From Acidobacteriota bacterium (GTDB lineage: Bacteria > Acidobacteriota > Aminicenantia > Aminicenantales > Saccharicenantaceae), in contig DMVN01000140.1 in assembly GCA_003476685.1 (NCBI GenBank), forward strand, positions 1 through 17,928: a stretch of 17,928 nucleotides of DNA, read 5' to 3'. Within the stretch, counting starts at the first letter, position 1. Each line of letters starts with the position of its first letter. Of this stretch, positions 15,320-17,928 are shown piece by piece. A model generated the notes under the pieces. The model was not told where the DNA came from. It did not search any database and worked only from the letters and a program-made list of their open reading frames with translations. The position numbers and the translations under genes are program-made.

Positions 15320-15988
15320 TCAGACGGCCTGGCGGTCGCTGCCAGTTTTCTTCTTCCCCTTTTTTTTGAGGAGGCCAACAGCCGCCGGGCCCACCGAGAT
15401 CAAGATAATGGCCACTATCACCAGGGAAAAATTGTTTTTGATTACCGGAATGTTACCGAAGAAATATCCGCCGAACAGAAAAAGTGAAACCCAGAGAATG
15501 CTACCAGCCAGGCTGTAGACCAAAAACCTGGTGTAGGTCATCCGGCCGATCCCGGCCACAAAAGGAGCAAAGGTCCGGATAAAAGGCATGAACCTGGCCA
15601 CGATAATGGTCAGGCTGCCATACTTTTCATAAAAGCGGTGGGTCTTATCCAGGTATTCTTTATTGAAAAACCGGCTTTTCTCTTTCTTGAACACCCCCGG
15701 CCCGACTTTGGAGCCAATCCAGTAGTTGGTGATATTACCTAAAAAGGCGGCCAGGGTCAGGAGCAGGAACAGGCCCCAGATATTCAAGTTGCCGATGGCG
15801 GCCAGGGCCCCGACTGCGAACAGCAGCGAATCACCCGGGAAAAAGGGAGTCACCACAAACCCGGTCTCCGAGAAAATAACCGCAAAGAGGATGAGGTAAG
15901 TCCACAGACCATACTGGTTGATGATGTCCACGACGTAGCGGTCCAGGTGGATGGCTATGTCAAATAGTTTCTTGATTAAATCTATCAA
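15320..15988 (-). CDS. DedA-family (VTT domain) inner membrane protein
   Basis: 222 residues from a TTG at 15988. DedA proteins are multi-pass membrane proteins; some members act as undecaprenyl-phosphate or lipid flippases and support membrane potential. Hydrophobic segments lie near 28-50, 54-85, 125-148, 157-178 and 188-206. The functionally required charges described for E. coli YqjA (Glu39, Asp51, Arg130, Arg136) have clear counterparts: Glu41 in FSETG, Asp53 in FFPGDSLLF, Arg132 and Arg138 in ARFMPFIRTFAP. The C-terminus is Lys-rich and cytoplasmic. A TTG at 16018 would add 10 residues of hydrophilic sequence; GAAGGA exactly 6 nt before 15988 and the usual family start MIDxI favour the shorter form. 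It has its own good promoter. Which DedA subgroup it belongs to is not settled here. Confidence 0.93.
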   Translation of the reverse strand: MIDLIKKLFDIAIHLDRYVVDIINQYGLWTYLILFAVIFSETGFVVTPFFPGDSLLFAVGALAAIGNLNIWGLFLLLTLAAFLGNITNYWIGSKVGPGVFKKEKSRFFNKEYLDKTHRFYEKYGSLTIIVARFMPFIRTFAPFVAGIGRMTYTRFLVYSLAGSILWVSLFLFGGYFFGNIPVIKNNFSLVIVAIILISVGPAAVGLLKKKGKKKTGSDRQAV

Positions 15989-15994
15989 TTGTCG

Positions 15995-16000
15995 TCCTTC
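15995..16000 (-). promoter_or_regulatory. Shine-Dalgarno of the dedA-family gene, selects a TTG start
   Basis: GAAGGA on the minus strand ends 6 nt before TTG at 15988, the same spacing as most other genes in the window. Confidence 0.65.
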
Positions 16001-16033
16001 CCCGTCCGCCGGGACCAATTTTTACGGAAATTA

Positions 16034-16062
16034 ACTATACTTTTTTTTAGCCGGGCTGACAA
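16034..16062 (-). promoter_or_regulatory. Sigma70-type promoter of the dedA-family gene
   Basis: On the minus strand TTGTCA (16062-16057) and TATAGT (16039-16034) are separated by 17 bases; each hexamer matches five of six consensus bases. Transcription would begin near 16027, about 39 bases before the TTG start. Confidence 0.65.
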
Positions 16063-16142
16063 GTAATTTATAAGGCTAAAGAATCGCACAACCGAGTTAA
16101 TCGCTTCTGCCTGTTCAGCTGGCTACCATCTGACCCTGGCTC

Positions 16143-16151
16143 TGGTATAAT
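16143..16151 (+). promoter_or_regulatory. Extended -10 promoter of the PflX-type gene
   Basis: TGGTATAAT is a perfect extended -10 (TG-n-TATAAT). No good -35 is needed for this class. The expected start is near 16158, leaving only about 12 bases before the ATG at 16170. Confidence 0.55.
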
Positions 16152-16169
16152 AAGCCTGGAAAATTGAAG

Positions 16170-17162
16170 ATGGAAGACAGAGATTTTTTCCAGGAGCGGA
16201 AACTCGAAGCCGTGGACCGGGCTCTGGCCAGACTTTCCCCACTTGAAACTGACTGCATTCTCTGCCCGCGAGAATGCCGCGTCGACCGCACCAGGGGTCA
16301 GACCGGGGTCTGTCAGACGGGCAGTCTGGCCCGGGTGTCGGTCGGTCTGCTCCATTTTGGCGAAGAACCGGTGCTCAGCGGCCGCGGGCTGCCGGCCGGG
16401 TCCCGGGGCTCCGGTACTATTTTTTTCACCGGCTGTAACCTGAAATGCCTGTTCTGCCAGAACTTCCAGCTCAGCTGGCTCAACGAAGGCCAGCTCCTGA
16501 CAGACGGAGAGCTGGCTGCCCTGATGCTGGAACTCCAGAGCCAGGGAGCCCTGAACATTAACCTGGTCTCCCCCACCCATGTCATCCTGCCGATTCTAAG
16601 AGCTTTGCGCCCGGCTTACCGGCAGGGCCTGTCCATCCCCCTGGTTTATAATTCCAACGGTTACGATTCGCTGGAAGTGGTGGAGCAACTGCGGGGAATC
16701 GTTGACATTTACCTGCCGGACCTGAAATATGTCTCTTCTGAACATTCCCGCCGCTACTCTTCAGCTCCCGATTATTTCGATAAGGCCAGGCTGGCTCTGC
16801 AGGAAATGTATTGTCAACAACCGGACCTGGTGCTCGACGACCGGGAAATCGCCCGGCAGGGTTTGATAATCAGACACCTGGTGCTGCCTGGGGCGGCTGA
16901 CGATTCCATCCGGGTGCTGGAGTGGATTGCCGAAAACCTGTCTACCTCGGTTGGACTCAGCCTGATGAGCCAGTATCATCCCTGTTATAAAGCCCCGGCT
17001 GAAATTCAGAGGGAAATAACCCGGGAAGAATACCACCGGGTAATGCAGAGAGCCCTGGACCTGGGTTTTGAGAATCTTTTCCTGCAGCCTGAGCCCTTCC
17101 AGCCAGACGAACACCTGGTGCCTGACTTCCGGCGAAAACAGCCTTTCCGCTGGAAGCTTTAA
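16170..17162 (+). CDS. PflX-type radical SAM protein (COG1313)
   Basis: 330 residues. The family resembles pyruvate formate-lyase activating enzymes but its substrate is not known. The radical SAM cluster motif is Cys89, Cys93 and Cys96 in GCNLKCLFCQN. Upstream lie four more cysteines, Cys29, Cys32, Cys36 and Cys48 (CILCPREC and GVC), typical of PflX members. HFGEEP, INLVSPTHV, VYNSNGYDS, IYLPDLKY and RHLVLPG are also characteristic. No PFL-type glycyl radical enzyme is in the window, so the target is unknown. The ATG at 16170 is used; a TTG at 16164 is in frame and would add two residues. Neither has a strong ribosome site, and the transcript leader is predicted to be very short. It is divergent from the dedA-family gene. 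Confidence 0.92.
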   Translation: MEDRDFFQERKLEAVDRALARLSPLETDCILCPRECRVDRTRGQTGVCQTGSLARVSVGLLHFGEEPVLSGRGLPAGSRGSGTIFFTGCNLKCLFCQNFQLSWLNEGQLLTDGELAALMLELQSQGALNINLVSPTHVILPILRALRPAYRQGLSIPLVYNSNGYDSLEVVEQLRGIVDIYLPDLKYVSSEHSRRYSSAPDYFDKARLALQEMYCQQPDLVLDDREIARQGLIIRHLVLPGAADDSIRVLEWIAENLSTSVGLSLMSQYHPCYKAPAEIQREITREEYHRVMQRALDLGFENLFLQPEPFQPDEHLVPDFRRKQPFRWKL

Positions 17163-17590
17163 TCCGAACTTAAAGTCCGGAAACCGCCGACCTTAAGCAC
17201 CTTCTGTCATGAGCCAGGCATATAATTAACAGGCTATGATGGTCAAGAAGCATCACTTTATGTCTTATTTGATCAGTAGTTGGGTTCAAACCTCATTTTT
17301 AGCTTTAACAAAGAAACAGTCTTTTCAGAATTCTATCTGAGCCGATATCTCTCCGGCCACAATTTAGATTTATCAGGCTTCGCAGGATTATCTTTATCCA
17401 TGGGAAAAAGCAATGCTTTCTCCTAGCCCCCGGGGCAGTCGCCGGTCCGAGTCACCCTAAAAATTAGTGAAAGATGCTTTAATTAAAATCCTGCATCTCT
17501 ACTGCCTGATGTTTGTTTCTTGATTAGTCTGCGCCCCCGCTTCTGGAGTGGGGCTACACTCGAATGGTTTAATTTTCCGGAATAAGGCCT
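17163..17590. other. Intergenic region between the PflX-type gene and the OmpA-domain gene
   Basis: These 428 bases hold no credible gene. The two flanking genes converge on it. It contains a structured element at 17382-17494 (listed separately) and a 7-bp hairpin with a 5-base loop at 17535-17553 (CCCCGCT against AGTGGGG, one G-T pair). No T-run follows the hairpin on either strand, so it is not a standard terminator. Confidence 0.55.
17382..17494. other. Structured intergenic element with CCATGG hairpin block (copy 2)
   Basis: Outer arms GCAGGATT (17382-17389) and AATCCTGC (17487-17494) are perfect complements, followed inward by ATCTTT (17390-17395) with AAAGAT (17470-17475). Inside are CCATGG at 17398-17403, a hairpin at 17402-17423 (AAAGC and GCTTT around AAT, with outer GGA and TCC) and a GC hairpin at 17426-17436. 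Block 17393-17423 resembles 7253-7285 in the other large gap. Coding strand and function are unknown. Confidence 0.45.
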
Positions 17591-17928
17591 TTATTCGTAG
17601 ACCAGAATTTCTACCCTTCTGTTCTTGGCCCGGCCTTCCCGCGTGGTATTTTCAGCCACGGGCTTGGAGCTGCCATAACTCACGGCTGACATCCGGTGGA
17701 GCGGGATACGGTGGGCCTTGTACAAATACATCATGACCGCTTCCGCTCTTTTCTGCCCCAGATAGATATTGACCTCTTCCGGTCCGGTGTTATCGGTGTG
17801 GCCCTGAATCTCCAGGTAAACACCCTTGTTTTCCTCGATCAACTTCTGGACAAAACGGTCAATGGCGGCTTTGGCTTCGGCGCTGAGCTCGGCGCTGTTG
17901 AAAGCAAACTTGGCTTCATCATTGCTCA
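17591..17928 (-). CDS. OmpA-family C-terminal domain protein, 5' part off window
   Basis: Only the last 111 residues are present; the frame is open to the right edge. They form an OmpA-like peptidoglycan-binding domain: FAFNSAELSAEAKAAIDRF, then IQGHTDNTGPEEVN, LGQKRAEAV, YGSSKPVAENT and EGRAKNRRVEI. The Asp of GHTD and the second Arg of NRR are the residues that bind the diaminopimelate group of peptidoglycan in this family. The protein ends ten residues or fewer after the domain, so the domain is C-terminal. The missing N-terminus could be a beta-barrel, a lipoprotein (Pal-type) or a repeat region, so a gene name cannot be given. Confidence 0.95.
   Translation of the reverse strand, partial: SNDEAKFAFNSAELSAEAKAAIDRFVQKLIEENKGVYLEIQGHTDNTGPEEVNIYLGQKRAEAVMMYLYKAHRIPLHRMSAVSYGSSKPVAENTTREGRAKNRRVEILVYE

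Noticed and set aside
15300..15333. GCCAGGC and GCCTGGC repeat between surE and the dedA-family gene as a shared terminator
   Set aside because: The 7-bp arms have a 20-base loop and no T-run follows closely on either strand; the second arm lies inside the dedA coding end.
16068..16580. 170-codon minus-strand frame over the start of the PflX-type gene
   Set aside because: Antisense to the cysteine motifs of the radical SAM protein and across its promoter; no ribosome site.
1..17928. CRISPR array, insertion sequence or prophage
   Set aside because: No regularly spaced repeats, transposase, integrase or phage structural gene is seen in any frame.

Overview
The window looks like a chromosomal stretch of a Gram-negative, probably uncultivated bacterium with roughly balanced base composition. 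The Gram-negative assignment rests on an OmpA-type peptidoglycan-binding domain, several Sec-exported proteins and an E. coli-like DedA protein. The mix of large unfamiliar exported proteins with ordinary housekeeping genes resembles candidate-phylum genomes such as Aminicenantes, but that is an impression and no phylogenetic marker here settles it. Many genes have an (A)GGAG Shine-Dalgarno core exactly 6 nt before the start codon, and I used this to move several starts, some to GTG or TTG. I see no insertion sequence, phage gene, integrase or CRISPR array.

Positions 1-6886 (minus strand) hold four consecutive genes for exported proteins that I cannot assign to any named family; reading 5' to 3' they are D (4697-6886), C (2956-4644), B (1910-2941) and A (1-1754, running off the left edge). 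All four carry one signature: an aromatic residue, then Asp-His or Asp-Asn, then about six residues later a run such as YYYVP or YYYLP. A and C are clear paralogues over about 270 residues. B, C and D share a C-terminal beta-rich module. A has instead a TPR-like helical region and a Q/P/T-rich tail. Together they look like a domain-shuffled set of partner proteins and are the best candidate here for an undescribed system. The 538-base gap upstream (6887-7424) holds a candidate promoter and two structured sequences.

Positions 7425-10287 (minus) hold an exported three-part protein (NodB-like deacetylase, PQQ-like propeller, C-terminal beta module) followed closely by an HD-domain hydrolase. A small membrane-anchored protein lies divergently (10328-10606, plus). 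Then come rarA (minus), and on the plus strand an exported cyanophycinase-like S51 peptidase, a MerR-type regulator and tRNA-Pro(GGG). These are followed by a small DUF2892 membrane protein (minus), surE (plus), a dedA-family membrane protein (minus, convergent with surE), a PflX-type radical SAM protein (plus) and the C-terminal end of an OmpA-domain protein (minus, off the right edge).

The right two thirds is a collection of separate short transcription units rather than one pathway. Intergenic regions hold recognisable promoters for dedA and pflX, a long inverted repeat between the DUF2892 gene and surE, and two related 31-33 base hairpin blocks about 10 kb apart, each enclosed by long-range complementary arms.
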